Below are positions 51,566 to 60,542 of a DNA stretch of 64,000 nucleotides, one piece after another. The translations under genes were made by a program, and so were the position numbers. A model generated the notes under the pieces. The model saw only the letters and a list, made by a program, of their open reading frames with translations. It was not told where the DNA came from and searched no databases. Numbering within the stretch: the first letter of the stretch is position 1; each line of letters starts with the position of its first letter. The stretch comes from Luteolibacter sp. SL250 (GTDB taxonomy: Bacteria > Verrucomicrobiota > Verrucomicrobiia > Verrucomicrobiales > Akkermansiaceae), in NCBI RefSeq assembly GCF_026625605.1, contig NZ_CP113054.1, positions 3,286,001 to 3,350,000 on the forward strand, in the 5' to 3' direction.

Positions 51566-53710
51566 TCACTTCTCCGGCAGCGCGAAGGCGACGAGACTGC
51601 CACCCGCAGGACGTCCGGACTTCCCGCCTCCGGCGGAAATGACCACGAACTGGCGGCCGCCCACCGTGTAGGTGCTGGGCGTGGCGTTGCCGCCGAACGG
51701 TAGCGGGGCCTGCCAAAGCACCTCGCCGGTGTCCTTGTCAAAGGCGCGGATCATTTCGTCCGCGGTGGCGGCAATGAAGATCACCCCTCCGGCTGTGACC
51801 ACCGGTCCGCCGTAGTTTTCGGTGCCTGTCGGGGCCATACCCCGCGCCGTCAACGCCTTGTATTCGCCCAGGGGGACCTTCCATTTGATCTCGCCTGTGT
51901 TGAGGTCCACCGCGTTGAGGGTGCCCCACGGCGGCTTGATCGCCGGATAGCCCTCCTTGTCGAGGTAACGCTTGAACCCGGCGAAGGCATAGGGCGGCGT
52001 CTTGTCCGGGGCGGCCGGCGCGGCGGCCCCCTGCTCATCCGGGCGGCCACCACCACCCGCAGGCGTGGGGACGGACATGATGTAGTCGTGGATGGCGTCC
52101 CGCTGCGCGGAGGGGATCTGGTCGAACGGGGGCATGCGCCCCGCGCCCTTCTGGGTGAGGGTTTCGATCTCGATGCGGGTCTTGCGCTTCTGCACATCGA
52201 TCAGCGAAGGAAAGCCTCCTGCCGGATTCCCCTTGCGGTCGAGTCCGTGGCATGCCGCGCAGTAGGTCATGTATTCCTTTTCACCGCGTGGCAGCGCCGT
52301 GCCGTCGGCCCGTCGGGTCTCCACCATCTGGACGATCCACGGCATCTCGTTCACGTTGACGTAGTAGATGCCCTCCGGGTCGGCGGCTCCACCGCCCCAT
52401 TCCATGCCACCGTCGAAGCCCGGAAACATGATGGTTTCCTGGAGGCTGGGGGCCGGGAACGGTCCGAAGTTCGGCGAAACACGGATGCGGTCGAGGGTGG
52501 CCGCCTTCGCTTCCGGAGAGGTGATGGAAATGTCGTCCTCCGTGTAGCCCTGGCGCATCAGCGGGGCAGGCTTCGCCGGAAACGGCTGGGTGGGCCATGC
52601 CTGCTCACCGCGCAGGGTGGAGGCTGGCACCGGGCGTTCCTCGATGGGCCACAGCGGCTCACCCGTCACGCGGTCGAAGACGAACAGGATGCCGTGCTTC
52701 GTCCCCTGCGCCACGGCGTCGATCTTTTTCCCCTTGTGCGTGACCGTCAGCAGCACCGGTGGGCAGGGCAGGTCCTTGTCCAGCAGGTCGTGGTGGACGG
52801 TCTGGAAGTGCCACAGCCGCTTGCCGGTGGTGGCGTCCAGTGCGACGATGCAGTTGGCGAAAAGGTTCATCCCGTGGCGGGTGCCGCCGTAGAAGTCCGG
52901 CTCCGCCGTCTTCGTCGCCACATAGACGATCCCGCGCTTCTCATCGAGCGCCTGTCCCGGCCACGGCATGACGCCCGTGGCGGTCCTGTAAGCCTCCGGC
53001 GGCCAGGTGTCGTGGCCGACTTCACCCGGACGCGGGATGAGGTGGAAAATCCACTTCCGCTCACCGGTGCGGACGTCCAGCGCGCGCACCGCGCCCGGTC
53101 CGCCGAAGCCGCCGATGATCAGCAGATCCTTGTAGATCACACCCGGGGTATTGAGACCCACGTTCGGCGTGCCTTCGCGGTCCAGCCCCTTCCCGAGGTG
53201 GATCGCCCCCTTTTCACCGAACGATTCGACGACCTTTCCCGTCGCGGGGTCCAGGGCGAGCAGATGGTTGCCCACGGCGGTGAACAACCGCGCCTCGCTG
53301 CCATCCGCAGCCGCCCAATAAACCAGCCCCCGCTGGCGGCCCTTGCCCGCTCCGGCGACGCTGGTGGCGGGATCCCAGGTCCAGCGCTCCTTGCCGGTGG
53401 CGGCATCCAGCGCGACCACCTTCCGCGTCGGAGTCGGCGTGTAGAGCACCCCACCCACGATGAGGTTATTCGCCTGATATTCGCCCTTGTCGCCGGTTTC
53501 ATAGGTCCAGGCGACCTTCAGCTCCTTCACGTTCCCTTTGTTGATCTGCTTCAGCCCGGAATAGAGGTTCCTTTCCTTCCCCCCCAGATAGACCGGCCAG
53601 TCCGAATCCGGCTCCGCGGCGGCAGGCAGGATGGAGGAGAGGAGAACTCCCGAAAGGATCCGGGCATGGAGGGAGGTGCGGCGAAGTCCTGCGGGCATCA
53701 GGTGGGTCAT
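51566..53710 (-). CDS. PQQ-dependent dehydrogenase with inserted cytochrome c domain
   Basis: 714 residues from ATG 53710, with a signal peptide ending PAAA. The eight-bladed quinoprotein propeller begins WPVYLGGKERNLYSGL and shows repeated ALDAATGKERW-type blade ends and WPPEAYRTATG. A c-type haem domain (MTYCAACHGLDRKGNPAGG) is inserted at about 480-580, before the last blades, rather than attached at the C-terminus. A Pro/Gly/Ala-rich linker follows it. It should oxidise an alcohol or aldose in the periplasm and pass electrons to its own haem. PQQ synthesis genes are not in the window. Confidence 0.88.
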   Translation of the reverse strand: MTHLMPAGLRRTSLHARILSGVLLSSILPAAAEPDSDWPVYLGGKERNLYSGLKQINKGNVKELKVAWTYETGDKGEYQANNLIVGGVLYTPTPTRKVVALDAATGKERWTWDPATSVAGAGKGRQRGLVYWAAADGSEARLFTAVGNHLLALDPATGKVVESFGEKGAIHLGKGLDREGTPNVGLNTPGVIYKDLLIIGGFGGPGAVRALDVRTGERKWIFHLIPRPGEVGHDTWPPEAYRTATGVMPWPGQALDEKRGIVYVATKTAEPDFYGGTRHGMNLFANCIVALDATTGKRLWHFQTVHHDLLDKDLPCPPVLLTVTHKGKKIDAVAQGTKHGILFVFDRVTGEPLWPIEERPVPASTLRGEQAWPTQPFPAKPAPLMRQGYTEDDISITSPEAKAATLDRIRVSPNFGPFPAPSLQETIMFPGFDGGMEWGGGAADPEGIYYVNVNEMPWIVQMVETRRADGTALPRGEKEYMTYCAACHGLDRKGNPAGGFPSLIDVQKRKTRIEIETLTQKGAGRMPPFDQIPSAQRDAIHDYIMSVPTPAGGGGRPDEQGAAAPAAPDKTPPYAFAGFKRYLDKEGYPAIKPPWGTLNAVDLNTGEIKWKVPLGEYKALTARGMAPTGTENYGGPVVTAGGVIFIAATADEMIRAFDKDTGEVLWQAPLPFGGNATPSTYTVGGRQFVVISAGGGKSGRPAGGSLVAFALPEK

Positions 53711-53785
53711 GCGGTGGTGAGGATGATCCGGAAAAGACGCGGGAGCCAAGGGCAAGCTTGCACCTTTTTCACATGACCCGGCATT

Positions 53786-54250
53786 TCACCACCGGCAGAA
53801 GGGCACGCGCGAGAGCGAGGAGTTCGCATACCGCCGGTCGTCGGAGACCTCCGCGCCGACCCATGGCGGCATCTCCGGTTGCTCCGACTCATCGGTTAGT
53901 TCCACCTCCGCGACGACCAGGCCCTCGTTCTCGCCATGGAAAACATCCACCTCCCACACATGGGAGCCGTGGGGCACCAGAAAGCGTGTCTTGTCGATGA
54001 CCGACGGCTCGCAAAGGGCCAGCAACTGGCTACCCTCCTCCGCTGGGATCTGATACTCGAATTCGGCGCGGGAGATACCCTCAGCCGCTCCCTTGATGGT
54101 GAGCCATGCCTCGTCCCCGGCCACCCGCACCCGGACGGTGCGCCCCGTCTCACGTGAAAGATAGCCCTGCGCCATGCGCGTGCCCTGCGGACTCCCCGCA
54201 CGCCACCCATCATCCGCCACCAGATATTTCCGCTCGATCTCGACCGCCAT
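53786..54250 (-). CDS. CYTH-domain protein (triphosphatase-like)
   Basis: 154 residues with the CYTH signature ExExK in VEIERKYLV, followed by the basic and acidic strands of the triphosphate tunnel (RTVRVRVAGDEAWLTIKG, VWEVDVFHGENEGLVVAEVEL). The short bacterial CYTH group mostly hydrolyses inorganic tripolyphosphate. The start at ATG 54250 follows a good GGGAGGA ribosome site. It is 18 bases after the next upstream gene, so probably cotranscribed with it. Confidence 0.88.
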   Translation of the reverse strand: MAVEIERKYLVADDGWRAGSPQGTRMAQGYLSRETGRTVRVRVAGDEAWLTIKGAAEGISRAEFEYQIPAEEGSQLLALCEPSVIDKTRFLVPHGSHVWEVDVFHGENEGLVVAEVELTDESEQPEMPPWVGAEVSDDRRYANSSLSRVPFCRW

Positions 54251-54268
54251 GATTCCTCCCATTCGATG

Positions 54269-54847
54269 TCACGGTGCTTTCCCGCCGGCCACCTGCGGCC
54301 GGGTGAGGATGGACCAGTCCAGTTCCCCATGGTCCAGCCGCTGCACCTCGCTGGCATAGACCGCGTCCTCGTTCCTCGGATCGAGCTGGGCTGCGAGCGC
54401 CGTGAACAGGCGGGCCGCCAGTTCATTCTCCTCCCCTTCCTGATTCAGTAAAAGGCCCGCGCGGGCATAAATCAGCTTCGCCATCGCCTCCGGGCCGAAA
54501 TCCAGCCTCACCCTTTCGGGCAGCGTCCCTTGGGAAAGTTGGAAATTCACCACCACCGCCCGCTTGTTCCGCGGGGAGAGATGCAGGGCCAGCGCGAGGA
54601 ATTTCCGCGCCTGCTCCAGGGATGCCGGGGACGCCTCCGCCTCCACCACCCGGTTCACGGCGAGGTTGGCCAGGCTCGTCGCATATTCATCCCGCTCCGC
54701 GTTCATCATCGCCAGCTCCGGGGAAAACGAACGTCCGTCCACGCGAATGGCCTGCCAGGTGAATTTCACCGTCTGCTCCGGCTGGGCATGCGCCACCACC
54801 AGCGAGATCGCCGGAAATGCCACCGCCACTTGCCAAAGCCGCATCAT
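54269..54847 (-). CDS. Exported helical repeat protein
   Basis: About 192 residues from the double ATG at 54847/54844. The signal peptide (LWQVAVAFPAISLVVAHA) is followed by VKFTWQAIRVDGRSFSPEL and helical pairs that look like TPRs (LEQARKFLALALHLSPRNKRA and LAARLFTALAAQLDPRNEDAVYA). No catalytic motif. It starts close to, and divergent from, the formyl-THF cyclo-ligase gene. Function unknown. Confidence 0.7.
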   Translation of the reverse strand: MMRLWQVAVAFPAISLVVAHAQPEQTVKFTWQAIRVDGRSFSPELAMMNAERDEYATSLANLAVNRVVEAEASPASLEQARKFLALALHLSPRNKRAVVVNFQLSQGTLPERVRLDFGPEAMAKLIYARAGLLLNQEGEENELAARLFTALAAQLDPRNEDAVYASEVQRLDHGELDWSILTRPQVAGGKAP

Positions 54848-54884
54848 CGCGGATAAGGATGCGGAAGCACCCCGAAACGCGCAA

Positions 54885-55433
54885 GTGGCAATTCCCCAAG
54901 ACACCAATCCGCCGAAAAAGGAACTCCGCCGCGAAATGCGCCGTCTGGTGAAAACGCTCCCGCAGGAAAACCCCATGGTCCTGCAACTGCTGCGCGACTG
55001 GCTGGCCGGACAGCCGCAGGTGAAGGTCATTTCCACCTACTCACCTCTACCAGGTGAGGTGGACATCATGCCACTGGTCACGGAGTTCCCCCATCTCCGC
55101 TGGGTCTTCCCCCGCGTGGAGGGCGGCGAATTGGTCCTCCATGAAGTGAGCGAGCCCGCCATCGACCTGGAACCCGGAGCTTTCGATATCCGAGAGCCGA
55201 AGACCGGCCTGCCCGTCGTGGATCTTTTCCATGTCGATGCTTTCCTTTGCCCGGGTCTCGCCTTCGATGAATACGGCGGCCGCCTGGGCCGTGGCCGCGG
55301 CTTCTATGACCGGCTGCTGGAGCATGCCCGCGGGGATGCGCTCAAGGTCGGTGTCTGTCACAAGGAGCAGCTCGTCCCACACACCTTCGGCGAGGCGCAC
55401 GACGTGGTGATGAGCCGGGTGATCTCAGGGTGA
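54885..55433 (+). CDS. 5-formyltetrahydrofolate cyclo-ligase
   Basis: About 182 residues. The conserved N-terminal basic stretch (PPKKELRREMRRLVK), the STYSPLPGEVD region and the signature GGRLGRGRGFYDRLL are all present. The enzyme turns 5-formyl-THF into 5,10-methenyl-THF using ATP. There is no ATG in front of the conserved start; GTG 54885 is the best choice, and ATG 54936 would cut the substrate-binding Lys/Arg region. Convergent with coaC, six bases away. Confidence 0.88.
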   Translation: MAIPQDTNPPKKELRREMRRLVKTLPQENPMVLQLLRDWLAGQPQVKVISTYSPLPGEVDIMPLVTEFPHLRWVFPRVEGGELVLHEVSEPAIDLEPGAFDIREPKTGLPVVDLFHVDAFLCPGLAFDEYGGRLGRGRGFYDRLLEHARGDALKVGVCHKEQLVPHTFGEAHDVVMSRVISG

Positions 55434-55439
55434 GGCCAA

Positions 55440-55985
55440 TCACTGGCCGCCGGGAACGAACCGTGCGATCTCTTCCAGGATCTGCTCCACCGGAGCGAGA
55501 CGGCCCACACCTTCATAGCCGCAGGCGAGCAAACCTTCCGCTGGATCGACGAAATGGCAGCCGTCCTCCCTGAGTTGCGCCACGTTCCGCGCGGTGGCGG
55601 GGTGCAGCCACATCTTTCCGTTCATGGCGGGTGCGATGAGCACGGGGGTCGTTCTCGGCAGGGCAAGATAGATGGCGGAAAGCGGGTCCGGGGCCAGGCC
55701 GTTGGCGAAGTTCCCGATCACGTCCGCGCTGGCAGGGGCGATGACCAGGAGGTCCGCGCCATCCGCCAGTTCGATATGGCCCGGCTTCCAGGATTGTTTC
55801 TCATCCTCCAGCGACACCAGCACCGGCCTGCGCGTGAGCACCTCCAGTGTCAGCGGGGTGATGAACTCCGTGGCCGCTCGGGTCATGACCACATCGACCT
55901 GATGCCCCGCCTTCACCAGTTGCGAGGCGAGATCCGCCGCCTTGTAGGCCGCGATGGAACCTGTGATGCCGAGGACGACTTTCAT
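55440..55985 (-). CDS. coaC: Phosphopantothenoylcysteine decarboxylase, CoaC domain only
   Basis: 181 residues of the flavin-dependent (HFCD) fold: GITGSIAAYKAADLA, catalytic His in GHIELA, the PAMNGKMW loop and the Cys in LLACGYEGVGR. It removes CO2 from phosphopantothenoylcysteine in coenzyme A synthesis. In most bacteria CoaC is fused to CoaB; here the protein stops after CoaC, and no coaB is in the window. Start at ATG 55985; it lies 14 bases after sufS. Confidence 0.9.
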   Translation of the reverse strand: MKVVLGITGSIAAYKAADLASQLVKAGHQVDVVMTRAATEFITPLTLEVLTRRPVLVSLEDEKQSWKPGHIELADGADLLVIAPASADVIGNFANGLAPDPLSAIYLALPRTTPVLIAPAMNGKMWLHPATARNVAQLREDGCHFVDPAEGLLACGYEGVGRLAPVEQILEEIARFVPGGQ

Positions 55986-55999
55986 GGGGCTTGGGGCTT

Positions 56000-57220
56000 T
56001 CAGCGGAGCATGCCGACGGCCTTCCGGACCGATGCGACGAAAATTTCGACGTCCGCCAGGGTGTTGTAGACCGCGAAGGACGCCCGGGTGGTGCCGGAGA
56101 TGCCGAATCTGGCCATCAGCGGCTGGCAGCAATGGTGGCCGGTCCTCACCGCCACGCCCATCTGGTCGAGCAGCGTCCCGAGGTCATAGTGGTGGATGCC
56201 CGCGATGTTGAAGGACAGCGCGCCCGCTCTGTCGGCAGGACCGTAGAGACGGACGTCCGGAATCTCCGCAAGTCCGGCCGCCGCCGCCTGGATCAGATCG
56301 TGCTCGTGAGCCGCGATCTCCCCGACGCCGATCTGGTTCACGAAATCCAGTGCGGCTTCAAGGGCGATGGCACCCTCGATGTTCGGAGTGCCGGCTTCGT
56401 ATTTGAAGGGAAGGTCGTTGTAGGTGGTGCCGGCGAAGGTGACCTCCTTGATCATCTCACCGCCCCCGCGCCATGGCGGCAGGGCATTCAACACGTCAGC
56501 CCGGCCCCACAGGACGCCGATTCCGGTGTTCGCATAAACCTTGTGTCCGGACAGGGCGACGAAATCCGCGCCCACGGCCTGCACATCCATTTTCACATGA
56601 GGTGTGGCCTGCGCGGCATCCAGCAGGACATACGGCACGCCCGCCGCCTTCGCGGCCGCCGTCATTTCCGCCACCGGGTGCACGGTACCGAAGGCGTTCG
56701 AGATCCAGCCGATAGCCAGCACCTTCGTCCTGCCGTTCAGCAGCGCGCGGAACCCTTCCTGGTCCAGCACCCCATCGTCATCGCAGGGGATGACCTTCAG
56801 CTCCGCACCCGTCCGCTGGCAGAGCATCTGCCATGGCACGATGTTCGAGTGGTGCTCCAGCGTGGAAATGAGGATCTCATCCCCCGCGCCGATGGTTCCG
56901 GAAAGCGCGAGCACGTCCGCCACCAGGTTGATGCCGTCCGTGGTGCCGGAGGTGAAGATGATCTCGTCCGTGGAAGCGGCGTTCAGGTGGTCGGCCACGG
57001 TTTTCCGGGCTTTCTCGAATCCCTCCGTCGCCAGCCGGGCCAGATAGTGGGTACCCCGGTGGATGTTCGAGTTCATCGCCTCGTAGTAGTGCTTCGAGGC
57101 GAACAGGACCTCCATCGGCTTCTGGGTCGTGGCCGCGTTGTCGAGATAGACCAGCGGCTGCCCGTTGATCTTGCGGTCCAGGATGGGGAAATGGTGGCGG
57201 ATCTCGTCTTCGGAAAACAT
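56000..57220 (-). CDS. sufS: SufS-type cysteine desulfurase
   Basis: 406 residues, fold-type I PLP enzyme. YLDNAATTQKP, TLEHHSNIVPW, LLDAAQATPH, the PLP Lys in SGHKVYANTGIGVLWG and the persulfide Cys in RTGHHCCQPLM identify group II desulfurases (SufS/CsdA). It takes sulfur from cysteine for Fe-S clusters. No sufBCD genes are nearby. First gene of a two-gene operon with coaC. Confidence 0.95.
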   Translation of the reverse strand: MFSEDEIRHHFPILDRKINGQPLVYLDNAATTQKPMEVLFASKHYYEAMNSNIHRGTHYLARLATEGFEKARKTVADHLNAASTDEIIFTSGTTDGINLVADVLALSGTIGAGDEILISTLEHHSNIVPWQMLCQRTGAELKVIPCDDDGVLDQEGFRALLNGRTKVLAIGWISNAFGTVHPVAEMTAAAKAAGVPYVLLDAAQATPHVKMDVQAVGADFVALSGHKVYANTGIGVLWGRADVLNALPPWRGGGEMIKEVTFAGTTYNDLPFKYEAGTPNIEGAIALEAALDFVNQIGVGEIAAHEHDLIQAAAAGLAEIPDVRLYGPADRAGALSFNIAGIHHYDLGTLLDQMGVAVRTGHHCCQPLMARFGISGTTRASFAVYNTLADVEIFVASVRKAVGMLR

Positions 57221-57469
57221 CGGTGAAAGGCACGGGCTTGCCCCCGCGGCCCGAGCATGCCCCAGCCAACCCTTCCCCGCAATGCCGGAATCCCGGGGCC
57301 GCCGGCATCCGGACCAGCATCAATTTTTCAAAATTCCCCGTAAGATGAACGCGGATGAAGACATAGGAGGAGAACCACGAATCATCCGGCCCCACCGATG
57401 TCCGGATGCCCCCGGAAAGGATTCTTGCCCTACCCCGCTCCCATTTCTTTCCAATAGTCAATCCGTCCC

Positions 57470-59194
57470 ATGTTCTGCCTCTTTCTCTGCCTGTTCCTGA
57501 TCCTGCCGCTCCATGCGGCGGAGAACCACCTTTCCTCGCTACGGAAGGGGCATCCGCGGATCATGCTCACCCCGGAGCGCGTCGGTGAGATCAAGAACCT
57601 GGTCACCACGGACCCGCAGGCGAAGCGCTGGCACGGGCTGCTTTCCGCCAGCGCCAAGGGCATGGTTTCCTCCAAACCGGTGACCTACACGCTGGAGAAC
57701 AAGAAGCTGCTGAACGAAAGCCGGGCCGTCCTGAAGCGGGTATCCACCCTCGCCGGGCTGCACGTCATCAAGCCGGATCCACGCATGGCGGAGCGGGCGA
57801 AGAAGGAACTCCTCAACGCCGCCGCCTTTCCCGACTGGAACCCGGCCAGTTTCCTCTCCACCGCGGAGATGTCGCTGGCGTTCGCCATCGGCTATGACTG
57901 GCTCCACGATTCCCTCTCCCCGGAGGAAAAGGAGACGATCCGCGCCGCCATCATTGAGAAAGGGCTGAAACCCGGACTGGAGATCTACAAGGGGAAGCGG
58001 AGCTGGCCCTACGTCAGCCACAACTGGAACTCCGTCTGCAACAACGGCCTCATCGCCGGGGCGCTGGCCATCGCGGACACGGACCCGGAGATTGCCAATG
58101 CCATCCTCACCGCCGCGAAAGCCTCCCTGCCGAAGGGCTACGAAGACTACGCGCCGGATGGCGGCTGGCCGGAGGGTCCCGGCTACTGGGGATACGGGAC
58201 GCAGTATGCGGTCTATGGCCTGGCCAGCCTGGAGTCCGCGCTGGGAACGGACTGGAACCTGCCCGCCAGCCCCGGCTTCTCCGTCACCGGGGACTTCCGC
58301 ATCGACCTCATCGGACCCAGCGGCATGTATTTCAACTTCGCGGACGGCGGCATCCGTCCCGGTGCGGAGTCCTGCATGCTGTGGCTGGCCAAACGCTTCA
58401 ACCGGCCCGACTACGATGCCAGTGAACGGATCATCGCGGCGGAAAAGCCCTCCATCTTCCACCTGGTCTTCTTCAACGGAAGATTCAGCACCCCCGCCCC
58501 ACCGCCGGAGCCTCCGTCACTGCGGCACTTCACCGGCACCGGCGTGGTCATCCTGCGGTCCGGCGGGGGGAAATCCGCCACCTGGCTGGGGATCAAGGCC
58601 GGCGACAACAAGGCGAACCACTCCAACCTCGACCTCGGCACCTTCGTCCTGGATGCGGGCGGCGAGAGGTTCGCGGAGGAACTGGGCGCGGATCTCTACA
58701 CGCTGCCGGGCTACTTCGCCGCGCAGCGCTGGGACTACTACCGGACCCGTACGGAAGGGCAGAACACCCTTGTCATCGGAGGGACGAACCAGGACCGGAA
58801 GGCGGCGGCGGAGGTCATCTCCACAAAGGACGCGTCCGTCACCATGGACCTCACCCCGGGCTATCCCGCAGCGAAAAAGATCCACCGCACCGCCACGGTG
58901 GCACCGGACGGCACCGCAACCATCGATGACAACATCCTCCTCAAGACCCCGGAGACCATCGTCTGGTCCATGCATACCAGGGCCAAGGGCACTGTCTCCG
59001 GCAACACCGCCACCCTCACCCGGGGAAAGGCCACGCTGAAGGCGGAGATCCTTTCCCCATCCGGCGCGTCCTTCACCCTCACGCCGGTGGAGATCCCTGC
59101 TCCGCAGCGCCCGGACAAAGACCTCCACAAGCTTTCCGTCCACCTCCCCGCCGCGCCGTCCGCCCGGCTCACCATCCGCTTCACCCCGCAATAA
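57470..59194 (+). CDS. Heparinase II/III-like polysaccharide lyase
   Basis: 574 residues with a signal peptide (LFLCLFLILPLHAAE). Helical toroid with HNWNSVCNNGLIAGALA and GGWPEGPGYWGYG, then a beta domain with NKANHSNLDLGTFVLDAGGERFAEEL. This is a heparinase II/III layout, only distantly like the lyase at 22581. It should cut acidic polysaccharide by beta-elimination. It is nine bases before the pyruvyl-transferase-family gene, so the two are probably cotranscribed. Confidence 0.82.
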   Translation: MFCLFLCLFLILPLHAAENHLSSLRKGHPRIMLTPERVGEIKNLVTTDPQAKRWHGLLSASAKGMVSSKPVTYTLENKKLLNESRAVLKRVSTLAGLHVIKPDPRMAERAKKELLNAAAFPDWNPASFLSTAEMSLAFAIGYDWLHDSLSPEEKETIRAAIIEKGLKPGLEIYKGKRSWPYVSHNWNSVCNNGLIAGALAIADTDPEIANAILTAAKASLPKGYEDYAPDGGWPEGPGYWGYGTQYAVYGLASLESALGTDWNLPASPGFSVTGDFRIDLIGPSGMYFNFADGGIRPGAESCMLWLAKRFNRPDYDASERIIAAEKPSIFHLVFFNGRFSTPAPPPEPPSLRHFTGTGVVILRSGGGKSATWLGIKAGDNKANHSNLDLGTFVLDAGGERFAEELGADLYTLPGYFAAQRWDYYRTRTEGQNTLVIGGTNQDRKAAAEVISTKDASVTMDLTPGYPAAKKIHRTATVAPDGTATIDDNILLKTPETIVWSMHTRAKGTVSGNTATLTRGKATLKAEILSPSGASFTLTPVEIPAPQRPDKDLHKLSVHLPAAPSARLTIRFTPQ

Positions 59195-59203
59195 TCAGCC
59201 GCC

Positions 59204-60466
59204 ATGCAACGCCGCCATTTCCTCGCCACCCTCATCCTTTCCTCACTCCCCGCCGCCGCGCAGCAGGGAAAGCGCGCGCCGCGCATCATCCTGCGGAACT
59301 CATGGCAGATCGTGAACATCGGCGACATCGGCCACACGCCGGGCATCCTCGCCATCCTTGAAAAACACCTGCCGGAGGCGGAGGTGTTCCTGTGGCCCGG
59401 TGACATCTCCGGCGGCGTGCGGGAGATGATCCTCAAGCGGTTCCCGAAGCTCAACATCCTGCCGCCGAATCCGGAGGAGCGCCGGAAGATCACCTCCACC
59501 TGCGACTTCTTCCTCCATGGCTCCGCCGCCTTTCCAGGCGCGCAGGGCGACGTCACCGTCTGGAAGAAAACGGGCAAGCCCTACGGCTACTACGGCGTCT
59601 CCATCGCCGCGGAGGGCGACTACGCCATGGGTCTGATGAGCCACAAGGGCCTGACCGCCGAGCTGAAGGAACTGCTGGACACCGCCGCCTTCGTCTTCGC
59701 CCGTGACTCCGCCTCGCTCAAGGTGGCCAGGGACGCGGGAGTGAAGTCGCCCGTCCTGGAGTTCGGACCGGATGGAGCCTTCGCCGTGGACCTCCGTAAT
59801 GACGAGGCCGCAACCGCCTTCCTCACCGCCAACGGGCTGGAAGAGGGTAAGTTCCTCTGCTGCATCCCCAACCTCCGCAGCGCGCCCTACTGGAAGGTGA
59901 AGAAGGGCCGCGCGTTCGACCCGGCGAAGCACAAGCGCAACGAGGAGATGAAGGAACACGACCACGCCCCGCTGCGCGACGCCATCATCTCCGTGGTGCG
60001 GGAGACGGACATGAAGGTTCTGGTCTGCCCGGAGGACTCCACCCACATGGAGGTGGGCAAGGAAATGCTCGTCGATCCACTCCCGGACGACGTGAAGGCG
60101 AAGGTGGTGTGGCGGAAGGATTTCTGGCTGACCGACGAAGCCGTGAGCACGTATGTGCGATCCGCCGGCCTCTTTGGAAACGACATGCACAGCCCCATCA
60201 TGTGCATCGGCAACGGCGTCCCCGCCATCTACTGCCGCCTGCTGGAGAAGACGACCAAGGGCATCATGTGGAAGGACATCGGCCTGTCCGAATGGTTCTT
60301 CGACTTCGACGACGAGGCGGACCTTCCACGCCTTGCCCCCGCCGTGCTGGCCATGGCGAAAGATCCCGTCGCAGCGAAAGCGAAGGCGGCCAAGGCCCGC
60401 GCCTACGTCGAGGGCAAACAGAAGAAAACCATCGCCGTGCTGAGGAAGAGCCTGCCCGGGGCATAA
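59204..60466 (+). CDS. Tat-exported polysaccharide pyruvyl transferase family protein
   Basis: 420 residues. The start QRRHFLATLIL fits a Tat signal (RRxFL). The body resembles the WcaK/CsaB pyruvyl transferase fold: IGDIGHTPGILAIL near the start, FARDSASLKVARDAGV, EFGPDGAFAVDL and a final GNDMHSPIMCIGNGVPAIY region. Normal members act in the cytoplasm with phosphoenolpyruvate; an exported one must do something else or use another donor. It follows the lyase gene by nine bases. Confidence 0.72.
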   Translation: MQRRHFLATLILSSLPAAAQQGKRAPRIILRNSWQIVNIGDIGHTPGILAILEKHLPEAEVFLWPGDISGGVREMILKRFPKLNILPPNPEERRKITSTCDFFLHGSAAFPGAQGDVTVWKKTGKPYGYYGVSIAAEGDYAMGLMSHKGLTAELKELLDTAAFVFARDSASLKVARDAGVKSPVLEFGPDGAFAVDLRNDEAATAFLTANGLEEGKFLCCIPNLRSAPYWKVKKGRAFDPAKHKRNEEMKEHDHAPLRDAIISVVRETDMKVLVCPEDSTHMEVGKEMLVDPLPDDVKAKVVWRKDFWLTDEAVSTYVRSAGLFGNDMHSPIMCIGNGVPAIYCRLLEKTTKGIMWKDIGLSEWFFDFDDEADLPRLAPAVLAMAKDPVAAKAKAAKARAYVEGKQKKTIAVLRKSLPGA

Positions 60467-60468
60467 CC

Positions 60469-60525
60469 CCCCACTAAAGTGGGGTGGCGGCGCTCTTGAT
60501 GGAAGAAGGGCTCCCCTTCATCAAG
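60469..60525. terminator. Two hairpins after the pyruvyl-transferase-family gene
   Basis: CCCCACT-AA-AGTGGGG (60469-60484) and a longer hairpin (60495-60525, 12 bp with a four-base bulge) follow the stop at once; a short T-run comes at 60537. They probably end the lyase operon and may include a small dispersed palindrome. Confidence 0.5.
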
Positions 60526-60542
60526 GTTACTTCCTGTTTTCC

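Noticed and set aside
52088..53776. A 562-codon plus-strand frame opposite the PQQ dehydrogenase
   Set aside because: Arg/Gly-rich antisense translation with no recognisable domain.
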